From Dokdonia sp. (GTDB taxonomy: Bacteria; Bacteroidota; Bacteroidia; Flavobacteriales; Flavobacteriaceae), in assembly GCA_020630915.1 (NCBI GenBank), contig JAHDIF010000007.1:109101-173100 (forward strand): DNA of 64,000 nt, read 5' to 3'. Below the pieces are notes generated by a model, which was not told the DNA's origin, ran no database searches, and saw only the letters and a program-made list of their open reading frames with translations. Position 1 is the first letter of the stretch. Each line of letters starts with the position of its first letter. A program made the translations under genes and the position numbers. Below are positions 32,734-42,092 of the stretch, in pieces.

Positions 32734-33777
32734 TTAGCGCTTTACTCCTTGCGCGCTTATCCATCTTCTATAAGCTGCACTATTTGCATTGTGCTGGGCT
32801 AATGTTTTTGCAAACTTATGATACCCAAAGCGCTCTACGTTTGCCACAAAGTAGTAGTAGTCGTGTTTTTCTGAATTGAGAACAGCATCTATAGAAGAGA
32901 TGTCTGGCATAAAGATAGGTCCAGGAGGAATTCCTGCATTGCGATACGTGTTATAAGGCGAGTCTGTTTTAAGATCTTTGTACAGTACTCTTTTAATCTC
33001 CATATCCCAATCGTTTGCCTTAGACTTTACAGCATAAATTACTGTAGGATCTGCATCTAGTTTTATTCCTTTTCTAATACGGTTAAGATACACACCAGCC
33101 ACTCTGGGACGCTCATCTACCTTTGCTGTTTCTTTTTGTACAATAGAAGCAATGGTGTAGACCTCACTTTTTGTTAGTTTTAAGGCCCTTGCCTTTGCGA
33201 TACGATCGTTATTCCAGAAACGCTTGTACTCCTTAAACATGCGATCTCTAAAAGCCTCAGCACTACTATTCCAGAAAAACTCATAACTATTAGGGATGTA
33301 CATCGTCAACGCTGTTTGCATATTAAGGTCTGCGCTCTTCAAAAAGTCTGGATCTCTCATAACATTTAACAGGGTCAAACTATCCACTTCAAGCTGTTGG
33401 GCGACCCTTCCTGCCAGATTTTCTAATCGTTCTTGATTATTAAATGAAACTTTTACAGGCAGATTTTTACTTCGGATAGAATTAATGATTTCATTATTGT
33501 TCATCCCCTTTTCTATCGCATAATGGCCTGGTTTTACATTTGTGCTATAGCCTTTTCTTTTCGCGACAGCGGCAAAAGAATTTACATCCTTAAGCAACGG
33601 AGCAATATCTTCCATCACCTCATCAAAACTCGCATCAGAACTTACAAAAAGATATGCTTTCTCATTTTCAAAAGCGGTATTAGGAGAGAAAATATTAGAA
33701 TACACGGTATATGCAAATATGCCTCCTACAATCACACTAATTAACAATATTGCTAGTAAAATCTTTTTAATGTACAT
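32734..33777 (-). CDS. mltG: Endolytic murein transglycosylase
   Basis: Cleaves nascent glycan strands and so sets their length. 347 residues: one N-terminal membrane anchor (IKKILLAILLISVIVGGIF), then a LysM-like region and the YceG/MltG domain. The catalytic Glu is in YTIASIVQKETAK, and YNTYRNAGIPPGPI is the family signature. It is the last gene of a dapF-GNAT-mltG unit; its start abuts the GNAT stop with no gap. Confidence 0.95.
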   Translation of the reverse strand: MYIKKILLAILLISVIVGGIFAYTVYSNIFSPNTAFENEKAYLFVSSDASFDEVMEDIAPLLKDVNSFAAVAKRKGYSTNVKPGHYAIEKGMNNNEIINSIRSKNLPVKVSFNNQERLENLAGRVAQQLEVDSLTLLNVMRDPDFLKSADLNMQTALTMYIPNSYEFFWNSSAEAFRDRMFKEYKRFWNNDRIAKARALKLTKSEVYTIASIVQKETAKVDERPRVAGVYLNRIRKGIKLDADPTVIYAVKSKANDWDMEIKRVLYKDLKTDSPYNTYRNAGIPPGPIFMPDISSIDAVLNSEKHDYYYFVANVERFGYHKFAKTLAQHNANSAAYRRWISAQGVKR

Positions 33778-34302
33778 CTATAATATGTTTTGGTATAAAA
33801 ATTCATCTTTATAAGTAGTGCCTACCCTTCTCCATTGTTTCTTAACGCCTACTTTTTTAAAACCTTGTTTTTCAAAAAGGGCAATGCTGGGTAAATTATC
33901 CTCCCCAATATTAGCATACAATTGATGTAAGCCTAAATACTTCTTTGCATAACGCATCAAGATATCTAAGCTATCTGCTCCATAACCATTACCTCTAGAA
34001 GCTTCCTTTTCTATAAGAATGCCTACTCCCGCTCTAAGATTATAGGCATCAAAATCAAACAGATCCACTAATCCTAATAAATTTCCAGATTGTAGCTCAC
34101 AGATTACTAGGCGCAATTGCTTTACTTCGTAAATATCAAGGTGCGCATTTGCTACGTAGTCCTTTATTACTTCCAACGAAAAAGGCGTTTTTGTCTCACT
34201 AACCTCCCATAATCGCTCATCATTTTCAATACGGTAAATCGCCTCTACATCAGAAGGCTCAATAGCTCTTAAAAATACTTTTGTGCCTTTTAATGTTTCC
34301 AT
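33778..34302 (-). CDS. GNAT-family N-acetyltransferase
   Basis: 174 residues of the RimJ/SpeG type: strand FLRAIEPSDVEAIYRIEND at the start and the acetyl-CoA loop around EKEASRGNGYGADSLDILMR. It overlaps dapF by 13 nt and is followed immediately by mltG, so the three are cotranslated. The substrate, perhaps a polyamine, ribosomal protein or cell-wall precursor, is unknown. Confidence 0.83.
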   Translation of the reverse strand: METLKGTKVFLRAIEPSDVEAIYRIENDERLWEVSETKTPFSLEVIKDYVANAHLDIYEVKQLRLVICELQSGNLLGLVDLFDFDAYNLRAGVGILIEKEASRGNGYGADSLDILMRYAKKYLGLHQLYANIGEDNLPSIALFEKQGFKKVGVKKQWRRVGTTYKDEFLYQNIL

Positions 34303-35078
34303 ACAAACTCACCTTTAAAAACAAATGTCGCCGCACCGATAAGAAATATCTCGTTGTACCCTTCTTCATTTTTATCAAACGTAACTCTTAGCCCCCCTCC
34401 TTCTACCTCCAGAGCGATATCTTGAGAAGCTGTTTTACCCATCTCATACATGGCTAACGCTACTGCTGTTACTCCCGTACCACAACTAAGGGTCTCATCT
34501 TCTACGCCTCTTTCATAAGTCCTTACTGCAAAAGTGTCACTAGATCGTTGCTCAACAAAATTAATGTTTGCACCCTCTTCGCCATAGAGCTTGCCATAAC
34601 GTATCTGAGCACCTTCATCTTTTACATTCACCTTTTTTACTTCTGGTGTTACAACCACATGATGCGGTGAGCCTGTATTTAAAAATGTATAGGCATCACC
34701 GTGTGTAATATCGTAAACATCTTGCATTTGCAAATGCACTAATCCCTGATCATCTATTGTTGCATGATGGACTCCATCTATTGCTTCAAACGTAGTATTG
34801 GTAGATATAATTTGTAACGCTTTCGCGAAAGCAACCACACATCTACCTCCATTACCACACATACTGCTCTGACGACCATCTGCATTGTAATACACCATTC
34901 TAAAATCTAGCGTAGGATGATTTTCTAGAAGAATTAAACCGTCTGCCCCTATGCCAAATTTTCTGTCACAAAGTCTATGTACCAGTTTGGTATCTTTTTT
35001 GGGGAATTGTTCGTGTCTATTATCAATGATCACAAAATCATTGCCCGTTCCCTGATATTTAGAAAAATGAATTGTCAT
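34290..35078 (-). CDS. dapF: Diaminopimelate epimerase
   Basis: Converts LL- to meso-diaminopimelate for lysine and peptidoglycan. Start at ATG 35076-35078 (MTIHFSKYQGTGNDFVIID, 262 residues); the longer frame adds 15 non-conserved residues. The two catalytic cysteines are in SSMCGNGGRC and ETLSCGTGVTA. The palindrome at 34819 is read as AFAKA right behind the first cysteine loop, in the helix CVVAFAKALQI. Confidence 0.95.
   Translation of the reverse strand: MTIHFSKYQGTGNDFVIIDNRHEQFPKKDTKLVHRLCDRKFGIGADGLILLENHPTLDFRMVYYNADGRQSSMCGNGGRCVVAFAKALQIISTNTTFEAIDGVHHATIDDQGLVHLQMQDVYDITHGDAYTFLNTGSPHHVVVTPEVKKVNVKDEGAQIRYGKLYGEEGANINFVEQRSSDTFAVRTYERGVEDETLSCGTGVTAVALAMYEMGKTASQDIALEVEGGGLRVTFDKNEEGYNEIFLIGAATFVFKGEFVWKH
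34819..34832. repeat. 14-bp palindrome in dapF
   Basis: Exact copy, in frame as AFAKA within a conserved helix of DapF, where an AFxKx pattern is compatible with the fold. Confidence 0.9.
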
Positions 35079-35198
35079 GAACTCGATACTTAGACGACAA
35101 AAATAAGGATTTAGAAGCTCCATAATGCTGTTAAAACCCAGTTAAATATGGATTTCCTAAATACTAAAATTTTAATTTTAACAGTTGTAAAACTATAA

Positions 35199-36617
35199 AT
35201 GAAAAAGACCATGAAAAAATTAGCTAGTTTACTATTTGTTTCCCTTTTAGCCGGTGCCATTACATTGGGTGCCTATAAACTATTTGTTGAAGAAGAGTCT
35301 CAACAAATTGTCACGAAGACACAAGAGTCTCCCTATATACCTAATTACATACCCGCTACATACAATGCAGCAGCCTCAGCCGGCATTGATTTTACCGAAG
35401 CTGCAGAGCGCACTCTTAACGGTGTGGTACACGTAAAAAATGTACAAACCTTTATGCAACCGCGCAATATGATGGAATATCTAAGAGGCGGTGGAGAATC
35501 TGGACGAGGTATTGTGGGTGCAGGAAGTGGCGTCATTATTTCTGGAGATGGGTATATTGTTACAAACAATCACGTCATTGATGGCGCAAGCGAAGTTCAA
35601 GTCACCCTCAATGACAATAGAGACTATATGGCAAAAATTGTAGGACGAGATGAAAAAGCAGATATCGCCCTCCTTAAAGTAGATTCCGAAGATGAGTTGC
35701 CATACATCCCTTTTGGTGATAGTGACGCAACCAAAGTGGGAGAATGGGTACTTGCCGTAGGAAACCCTTTTAATCTCACCTCTACAGTAACAGCAGGGAT
35801 TATATCTGCAAAAGCAAGAGATATAGATGAGAGAGATCGCAACTACCAATCTTTTATACAGACAGATGCTGCGATTAACCCTGGAAATAGTGGCGGCGCC
35901 TTGGTAAACATTCACGGAGAATTAGTGGGCATTAACACCGCTATCACCTCACAAACTGGATCGTATGTAGGGTATGCATTTGCGGTGCCTTCTAATAACA
36001 CACGTAAGATTGTGGAGGATATTATGCAATTTGGCTCCGTACAAAAAGGAATACTTGGAGTAAGAGGAGGAGATGTAAATCCAATACTTGCCGAAGAAGA
36101 AGGCATCAACACCCTAGAAGGTTTTTATGTAGCCGGTGTTGAGGATGAAAGCGGCGCACAGAAAGCTGGACTTCAATCTGGTGATGTTATCAAGCAAATA
36201 GATAATATTAAAATTACCAAATTTGCTGATCTTTCAGGATATATAAGTTCAAAAAGACCCGATGATGTGGTACAAGTAAGTGTTTTAAGAAATGATAAAC
36301 TCATGACCTTGCCCGTAAAGCTGGTCAAGACAAATACCTATGATATCAAGCGCCTAGGTATTCAAGTAAAAACCGCTTCTAAGAAGGAGTTAAAATCTAA
36401 CAATGCAGATAATGGCGTGGTTATTACACAGCCGCTTACGCGTGAAATGGCACGTTTTAAAGGCTTGATTGGCCGTGTGATTTCAGAAATGAATGATGAA
36501 AAAATCTATTCTGTAGAAGATGTAAAAAGAATTATGGATAATCAAAGTATTGACGAACCTATAAGTATCGTTTTCTTAGATGAAAACGGGGAGCGCAATC
36601 GCTTTATTTTTGATTAA
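35199..36617 (+). CDS. HtrA/DegP-family periplasmic serine protease
   Basis: 472 residues: an N-terminal signal or anchor (LASLLFVSLLAGAITLGAY), a trypsin-like domain with triad His (VTNNHVIDG), Asp (KADIALLKV) and Ser (NPGNSGGALV), then PDZ domain(s) (GFYVAGVEDESGAQKAGLQS). It is a quality-control protease/chaperone for envelope proteins. It is divergent from dapF and closes with a strong terminator. Confidence 0.94.
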   Translation: MKKTMKKLASLLFVSLLAGAITLGAYKLFVEEESQQIVTKTQESPYIPNYIPATYNAAASAGIDFTEAAERTLNGVVHVKNVQTFMQPRNMMEYLRGGGESGRGIVGAGSGVIISGDGYIVTNNHVIDGASEVQVTLNDNRDYMAKIVGRDEKADIALLKVDSEDELPYIPFGDSDATKVGEWVLAVGNPFNLTSTVTAGIISAKARDIDERDRNYQSFIQTDAAINPGNSGGALVNIHGELVGINTAITSQTGSYVGYAFAVPSNNTRKIVEDIMQFGSVQKGILGVRGGDVNPILAEEEGINTLEGFYVAGVEDESGAQKAGLQSGDVIKQIDNIKITKFADLSGYISSKRPDDVVQVSVLRNDKLMTLPVKLVKTNTYDIKRLGIQVKTASKKELKSNNADNGVVITQPLTREMARFKGLIGRVISEMNDEKIYSVEDVKRIMDNQSIDEPISIVFLDENGERNRFIFD

Positions 36618-36635
36618 TTCACACCTCTATTCTAT

Positions 36636-36671
36636 AAATAACCCTTCAACGATTTGAAGGGTTATTTTTTT
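36636..36671 (+). terminator. Terminator after the HtrA gene
   Basis: A perfect 14-bp stem (AAATAACCCTTCAA with its complement), a 4-nt loop and a run of T. Confidence 0.93.
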
Positions 36672-36704
36672 GTGATAATCTTTTACGAAAACGTTTGAAA
36701 TCTA

Positions 36705-36712
36705 TACTTTTG
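36705..36712 (+). promoter_or_regulatory. Candidate -7 element of the GAPDH gene
   Basis: TACTTTTG matches TAnnTTTG and leaves a 78-nt leader that contains a 14-bp palindrome copy. No clear -33 element. Confidence 0.5.
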
Positions 36713-36736
36713 CCGAAAATTTAAAAGGAAGGTTAT

Positions 36737-36750
36737 GCTTTCGCGAAAGC
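36737..36750. repeat. 14-bp palindrome in the GAPDH leader
   Basis: Exact copy in the predicted 5' UTR, 40 nt before the ATG. Confidence 0.9.
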
Positions 36751-36790
36751 GTAACACAATAAAAAACAACACAACAACCTAATTCCAGTT

Positions 36791-38236
36791 ATGAGTCATC
36801 AAGACACCTACGAAAAAGAATTATCCTTTCAAGCAGACAGACGTCGCGCTACTGTAGAATTTATCAAGATTGTAAGTGATTTATGGTATGATAAGTCTAT
36901 TGAATTGGTCCTTTTTAGAAATGGACTAATCGATAAAAACGTGAGTGAAATTTTAGATCTTCACGAATATGCAGGTGCTTTTGTGCAAAAGCCTATCTCC
37001 ATATTTGATAGTGTAGAAATCGCTCAAGCGATCAAAAACTTAGACCTACCGCCAGCAAAACTAGATATTGGCAAGCTTACCTACGAATATCACTTAGAAG
37101 AAGATACCCTTAACGCAACAAGTTTTGTAGCGAGTAGGTTAAAAGGAGCTTCAGAAAATGAAAGTATCGCTCCTAAGGATGTGGTTCTTTATGGTTTTGG
37201 CCGTATAGGAAGACTTCTTGCTCGTGAATTAATGACGAGAACTGGCAAAGGGAGTCAGTTACGACTGAGAGCTATCGTTACCAGAGGTGCTATAGACGAA
37301 ACGGTTCTAGAAAAGAGAGCTTCTTTGTTAAAAATAGATTCTGTACACGGAGATTTTCCTGGAACAGTATCTATAGACGTTGAAAAACAAGCCCTCATCA
37401 TTAATGGAACCACGGTACAAATTATAAGTGCAAACGCTCCAGAAGATATAGATTACACTATCTACGGCATAGACAATGCTCTCGTTATAGATAACACAGG
37501 CGCCTTTAGAGATAAAGAAGCATTAAGTCGTCACCTAATAGGAAAAGGAGTAGATAAAGTACTCCTTACAGCTCCAGGAAAGGGAATCCCTAATATTGTA
37601 CACGGTGTAAACCATTTAGACAATGATCCGGATGAGATTAATATCTTTAGTGCTGCGTCTTGTACGACCAATGCTATTACACCGGTATTAAAAGCATTAG
37701 AAGATTCTCTAGGAGTTACTTCTGGACACCTAGAAACCATTCACGCATACACAAACGATCAAAATCTTGTAGATAATATGCACAGTAAATACCGTCGTGG
37801 AAGAGCTGCTGCATTAAATATGGTCATTACTGAAACAGGCGCTGGTGCTGCTGTAAGTAAAGCACTCCCTTCTTTTGAAGGAAAGCTTACGTCTAACGCC
37901 ATACGTGTTCCTATTCCTAACGGATCGCTCGCCATTCTTAATCTAGAACTAGAAAAGGAAACCAGTGTAGATGGTATTAATAGCATCTTAAAAAAGTATG
38001 CCTTAGAAGGCAATCTTGTTGAACAAATAAAATACTCGATCAATAATGAACTTGTTTCTAGTGATATTATAGGATCTTCCGCTCCTAGTATTTATGACAG
38101 CAACGCGACCATCGTAAGAAAGGATGGTAAAAATGCAGTGATCTATGTGTGGTATGATAATGAGTATGGCTATAGTCACCAAGTGATTAGACTCGCCAAG
38201 TATATTGCCAAGGTAAGACGCTTTACGTATTACTAG
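36791..38236 (+). CDS. gap: Glyceraldehyde-3-phosphate dehydrogenase, long form
   Basis: 481 residues, about 140 longer than classical GAPDH. The NAD-binding strand VVLYGFGRIGRLLARELM only begins near residue 133, and the catalytic Cys is in SAASCTTNAITP. The C-terminus has WYDNEYGYSHQ. The helical N-terminal extension is a known form in Bacteroidetes; its role is not established to my knowledge. It has its own promoter candidate and terminator. Confidence 0.95.
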   Translation: MSHQDTYEKELSFQADRRRATVEFIKIVSDLWYDKSIELVLFRNGLIDKNVSEILDLHEYAGAFVQKPISIFDSVEIAQAIKNLDLPPAKLDIGKLTYEYHLEEDTLNATSFVASRLKGASENESIAPKDVVLYGFGRIGRLLARELMTRTGKGSQLRLRAIVTRGAIDETVLEKRASLLKIDSVHGDFPGTVSIDVEKQALIINGTTVQIISANAPEDIDYTIYGIDNALVIDNTGAFRDKEALSRHLIGKGVDKVLLTAPGKGIPNIVHGVNHLDNDPDEINIFSAASCTTNAITPVLKALEDSLGVTSGHLETIHAYTNDQNLVDNMHSKYRRGRAAALNMVITETGAGAAVSKALPSFEGKLTSNAIRVPIPNGSLAILNLELEKETSVDGINSILKKYALEGNLVEQIKYSINNELVSSDIIGSSAPSIYDSNATIVRKDGKNAVIYVWYDNEYGYSHQVIRLAKYIAKVRRFTYY

Positions 38237-38255
38237 AATACACTTAATTTAACAT

Positions 38256-38290
38256 AAATGCCTCTGTAAGATACAGGGGCATTTTGTTTT
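38256..38290 (+). terminator. Terminator after GAPDH
   Basis: 13-bp stem AAATGCCTCTGTA/TACAGGGGCATTT with one G-T pair, a 3-nt loop, then TGTTTTT. Confidence 0.88.
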
Positions 38291-38322
38291 TATGTACTTT
38301 TATCCTTTTAATATATTTCCTT

Positions 38323-39030
38323 ATGAAACTGACCTTAACTACGTTCATTTTTTTAATTCTTTTATCTTCTTGTAAAAAAGATACAGAGCAAAACTCTTTT
38401 GAAACAGCAAACATCGAGATCGTTAAAGAAGTGACTATTACACCAGATATGTCTGAAGCTGAAATTATTGCAGCCAAAAATGGTATTGCAAATTGGGAAA
38501 ACGTATCTCAATTAGAATTTGCTTTTAACGTAGCAAAAGGAGGAAAAGATCTCGTTAAAAGGGCTTGGATTTGGAACCCAAAAACAAATGATGTTACCAT
38601 GCAATTTAGAGGTGATACGCTATCTTATAATAGGTCAAAGATAGAAGGTCCTTCCCTCGCAGCAGATCAGGGATTTATAAATGACAAATTTTGGCTGCTA
38701 GCACCTTATCAACCTATGTGGGATCAAGGGACAAAAATAACCCTTCAGGATACAGCTACGGCACCTATATCTCAATCTATAAAGAAAAAACTAACAGTTC
38801 TGTACGATGACGAAGGAGGGTATACCCCCGGAGATGCTTATGACTACTACTATGATGATGATTATGTAATAGATGAATGGGTTTTTAGAAAATCTAATAT
38901 AGATACAGCTACTATGAAAACTACTTTCGAAAAATACGAAACCCACGCAGGACTTCATATTCCTACCTCCCACAAGGGTCCAGATGGGTTTTTTCATTTA
39001 TACTTTTCAGATATCAAGGTTACCCAGTAA
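38323..39030 (+). CDS. Lipoprotein of unknown function
   Basis: Start at ATG 38323 (235 residues), which gives a signal peptide with lipobox FLILLSSC. The mature part has ITPDMSEAEIIAAKNGIANW and a Tyr/Asp-rich stretch (DAYDYYYDDDYVIDEWVF). No family recognised. It is convergent with the RidA lipoprotein gene, with 2 nt between stops. Confidence 0.72.
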   Translation: MKLTLTTFIFLILLSSCKKDTEQNSFETANIEIVKEVTITPDMSEAEIIAAKNGIANWENVSQLEFAFNVAKGGKDLVKRAWIWNPKTNDVTMQFRGDTLSYNRSKIEGPSLAADQGFINDKFWLLAPYQPMWDQGTKITLQDTATAPISQSIKKKLTVLYDDEGGYTPGDAYDYYYDDDYVIDEWVFRKSNIDTATMKTTFEKYETHAGLHIPTSHKGPDGFFHLYFSDIKVTQ

Positions 39031-39032
39031 AT

Positions 39033-39491
39033 TTACTTTACAGCTACCACTTCAATTTCTATAGCTGCACCCGCTGCAAGCGCTTCTGCCGCAAAGGTTG
39101 TTCTGGCCGGTTTTTGAGGCAAGTAAGTTTTGTAAATCTCATTAAACGCACCAAAATCCTCAATAGAATCAAGCACCACTAATGCTTTAATGACGTTGCT
39201 CATATCCATATCGTGTTGAGCAAGTACTTCCTTTATATTCTCTAGTGTTTGTATTGTTTCGGGTTTGATCCCACCTTTTACGAGTGTTCTTGTACTATGA
39301 TCCATCCCTATTTGTCCAGATAGAAAATAAAGATCTCCCACTTGCACCACATCACTAAACGGGGCGTCTACTTTTTTCTCCTCGTGCGTGTTATGAAAAA
39401 TAACTTTTGACTCTCGCCCCACTTCTACTTTAGTCTCACAGGAAGTAAGAGCAAAGACGATAAAAAGAAATAAAGAATAGATAAATCGCAT
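39033..39491 (-). CDS. RidA/YjgF-family protein with a lipoprotein signal
   Basis: 152 residues: a signal peptide with lipobox (FVFALTSC), then a complete Rid domain (APFSDVVQVGDLYFLSGQIG, and the C-terminal KPARTTFAAEALAAGAAIEI). The Arg that binds the substrate carboxylate in RidA is present in PARTTF. RidA normally deaminates reactive enamines in the cytosol, so export as a lipoprotein is unusual. Confidence 0.85.
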   Translation of the reverse strand: MRFIYSLFLFIVFALTSCETKVEVGRESKVIFHNTHEEKKVDAPFSDVVQVGDLYFLSGQIGMDHSTRTLVKGGIKPETIQTLENIKEVLAQHDMDMSNVIKALVVLDSIEDFGAFNEIYKTYLPQKPARTTFAAEALAAGAAIEIEVVAVK

Positions 39492-39580
39492 ACTCGTTAA
39501 GTTTAGATATAAATGTAATAGATAATTCTCGCTTTTTTATGGGATTGCTTATTTTTATGCCTGCTTACCGTTTTAGGTTA

Positions 39581-39594
39581 GCTTTCGCGAAAGC
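39581..39594. repeat. 14-bp palindrome before the HerA-like gene
   Basis: Exact copy in the 137-nt divergent gap between the RidA and HerA-like genes. Confidence 0.9.
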
Positions 39595-39628
39595 GTAAAC
39601 CCACAACACTCCTTTTACAATCTAAATT

Positions 39629-41164
39629 ATGGATAAACAACAGGAATTTTTTGATTTCATAAATACCGGAAACACCTTTAAAGGCGACTTTATCACTATG
39701 GGAGCAGCCATGCTAGAAGGTGAAACCATTACAAATGCACACGTAAAAGTACCGCTTAAAACCCTAAACAGACACGGCCTCATCGCAGGAGCAACTGGAA
39801 CAGGAAAAACAAAAACACTACAAGTAATAGCCGAAAACCTTTCTGACAAAGGAATTCCGGTCCTACTTATGGATATGAAGGGTGATCTTTCTGGAATTGC
39901 AAAAGCAAGCCCTGGTCATCCTAAAATTGATGAACGTCATGAAAAAATAGGCATCCCTTTTGAAGCAAAAGATTTTCCTGTAGAGATTCTAACACTTTCT
40001 GAGCAAGATGGGGTACGATTGAGAGCGACGGTGAGCGAATTTGGCCCTGTACTTTTCTCGAGGATTATAGACGCTACGGCAGCACAATCTGGTATTATTT
40101 CTATCTTATTTAAGTATAGTGATGATAAAAAATTACCATTACTGGACTTAAAAGACTTTAAGAAAATACTCCAGTACGCCACAAAAGAAGGAAAAGCAGA
40201 AGTAGAAGAAAACTACGGAAGAATAGGTCCATCATCAGCTGGGTCTATCCTTAGAAAAATTGTGGAGTTAGAACAACAAGGGGCAGATATTTTCTTTGGA
40301 GAAAAATCATTTGACACAGATGATCTTACGCGTATTACAGAAGACGGTCGAGGGATCATCAATATCGTTAGACTTACAGATATTCAAGACAAACCAGGCT
40401 TATTCTCAACATTTATGTTAAGCCTTCTCGCAGAGATTTACAGCACATTTCCAGAACAAGGAGATAGCGACAGACCAGAACTCGTGATCTTTATAGACGA
40501 AGCTCATTTAATTTTTAAAGAAGCCTCTAAAGCGCTACATAATCAGATTGAGAGCATTGTAAAACTCATCCGATCTAAAGGTGTGGGTCTCTATTTTGTT
40601 ACCCAAAATCCAACAGACATACCAGAAGGCGTATTAAGCCAGTTAGGTCTTAAAGTACAGCACGCATTAAGAGCTTTTACGGCAAAAGATAGAAAAGCCA
40701 TTAAACTTACTGCAGAAAATTATCCGGATTCTCCGTACTACGATACCAAAACAGTACTTACTTCCTTAGGGATAGGTGAAGCACTAGTCTCTGCTTTAGA
40801 TGAAAAAGGAAGACCTACTCCCCTAGCAGCCACGATGCTCAGAGCGCCTATGTCGCGTATGGATGTGCTTACACAGAAGGAACTGGATACTATTAATAAA
40901 AACTCTGAGCTTGTTGCAAAATACAGCGAGGTAGTAGATAGAGATAGTGCCTATGAACTTTTAAATAAAAAGATAGAAAAAGCAAACGAAGCAGAAGCTA
41001 AAGAAAAAGCCCAGGAAGAGCGCAAGAAAACTTCTACTAGTTCAAGATCAAGATCTTCTGGAAGAAAAACGCAGAGCTCAACCTCTAAAGCACTCATTAA
41101 AGTACTAACTAGTGCAACAGTAATACGAGGAGTATTTGGAATATTAGGTAAAATGTTAAAATAA
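39629..41164 (+). CDS. HerA-like helicase/ATPase (DUF853 type)
   Basis: 511 residues. Walker A is AGATGTGKTKTLQ (residues about 53-65), Walker B is LVIFIDEAHLIF, and YFVTQNPTDIP is the sensor region. The C-terminus is Lys/Ser-rich. Proteins of this family resemble HerA/FtsK motor ATPases and E. coli YjgR; their physiological role is not well defined. No nuclease partner such as NurA or SIR2 lies next to it, so I do not call it a defence system. The lipoprotein gene follows after 4 nt. Confidence 0.87.
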   Translation: MDKQQEFFDFINTGNTFKGDFITMGAAMLEGETITNAHVKVPLKTLNRHGLIAGATGTGKTKTLQVIAENLSDKGIPVLLMDMKGDLSGIAKASPGHPKIDERHEKIGIPFEAKDFPVEILTLSEQDGVRLRATVSEFGPVLFSRIIDATAAQSGIISILFKYSDDKKLPLLDLKDFKKILQYATKEGKAEVEENYGRIGPSSAGSILRKIVELEQQGADIFFGEKSFDTDDLTRITEDGRGIINIVRLTDIQDKPGLFSTFMLSLLAEIYSTFPEQGDSDRPELVIFIDEAHLIFKEASKALHNQIESIVKLIRSKGVGLYFVTQNPTDIPEGVLSQLGLKVQHALRAFTAKDRKAIKLTAENYPDSPYYDTKTVLTSLGIGEALVSALDEKGRPTPLAATMLRAPMSRMDVLTQKELDTINKNSELVAKYSEVVDRDSAYELLNKKIEKANEAEAKEKAQEERKKTSTSSRSRSSGRKTQSSTSKALIKVLTSATVIRGVFGILGKMLK

Positions 41165-41168
41165 AAAA

Positions 41169-41714
41169 ATGATTAAAAAATTTATAACGCTGTTACTCAT
41201 TGTATTCACCATCGTTGCTTGTAGTGAGGACAATCGTTTCTCTATTACACAGGATCAAATAGGACCTATTACAAAAACAACAACAGTAAGTGAGTTAGAA
41301 ACACTATTTGCTAATGACAGTCTTGTAGACTATGATACGGCTAATCAGATAAAGCCTAATGTTACAAGTATCACTGTTTTTGAAAAAGGAGGAAAAAAGC
41401 TTATGCGTATTCTTCCACAAGAAGGAGACCCCAGCAGCACTGTACAAAATGTCAAGATTTTTGACGCCCGTTACAAAACAGAAAAAGGCATTGGACTTAG
41501 CAGCACCTTTAAAGATATTAATAATGCTTACACAATCAAGAAAATTGAGAATCTAATAGATGTGATTGTCATATTTGTAAACGAGAGTGATGCTTATTTT
41601 ACAATAGATAAAAAGCACCTAGCGAGTGACTTAATGTTTAACACTACCGCAAAAATTGAGAAAACTCAAATCCCGGACAATACGCCGTTAAAGTACTTTA
41701 TGGTTGAGTGGTAA
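41169..41714 (+). CDS. Lipoprotein of unknown function
   Basis: 181 residues with lipobox IVFTIVAC. The mature part (QIGPITKTTTVSELETLFAN, NVKIFDARYKTEKGIGLSST) resembles a family of small flavobacterial lipoproteins with a DUF1131-like pattern; that likeness is weak. It follows the HerA-like gene by 4 nt and precedes the cupin gene. Confidence 0.68.
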   Translation: MIKKFITLLLIVFTIVACSEDNRFSITQDQIGPITKTTTVSELETLFANDSLVDYDTANQIKPNVTSITVFEKGGKKLMRILPQEGDPSSTVQNVKIFDARYKTEKGIGLSSTFKDINNAYTIKKIENLIDVIVIFVNESDAYFTIDKKHLASDLMFNTTAKIEKTQIPDNTPLKYFMVEW

Positions 41715-41719
41715 CTTCA

Positions 41720-42088
41720 ATGACGAAAAAATATACCATACAAAAATCACCTTTTATTGTCCCAACTGATGATGGTAAATATATAGGTGAGCATTGGGGA
41801 AAAGCAACAGATGGTAATAGCGATATAAGCATTGCACATATGATTGCCCCTCCGGGTTGGAAAGAACCTTTTCAAACCCCAGAATTTGATGAATATACGT
41901 TTATTATTAAGGGAAAAAAACAATTTATTATAGACGGAGAAACACTTATACTGAAAGCTGGACAATCTATTAAAATCAGCAAAAACACACGTGTTCAGTA
42001 TAGCAACCCTTTTGATCAAGAGTGTGAATACCTGGCAATATGCACACCTGCATTTAGCCCAGACACTGTAAACCGAGAAGAACTATAA
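41720..42088 (+). CDS. Small cupin-domain protein
   Basis: 122 residues from ATG 41720 (MTKKYTIQKSPF). A single cupin barrel is shown by TPEFDEYTFIIKGKKQFIID, then GETLILKAGQSIKISKNT. The usual HxH...H metal ligands are largely absent (one Glu/Asp-rich turn), so it may bind a ligand rather than catalyse. A four-gene unit with the neighbouring lipoprotein, hydrolase and VOC genes. Confidence 0.75.
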   Translation: MTKKYTIQKSPFIVPTDDGKYIGEHWGKATDGNSDISIAHMIAPPGWKEPFQTPEFDEYTFIIKGKKQFIIDGETLILKAGQSIKISKNTRVQYSNPFDQECEYLAICTPAFSPDTVNREEL

Positions 42089-42092
42089 TCTA

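Noticed and set aside
39629..41164. HerA-like ATPase as part of an antiviral defence system
   Set aside because: Known HerA-based systems pair with a nuclease, SIR2 or DUF4297-type effector. The neighbours here are a lipoprotein, cupin, hydrolase and VOC protein.
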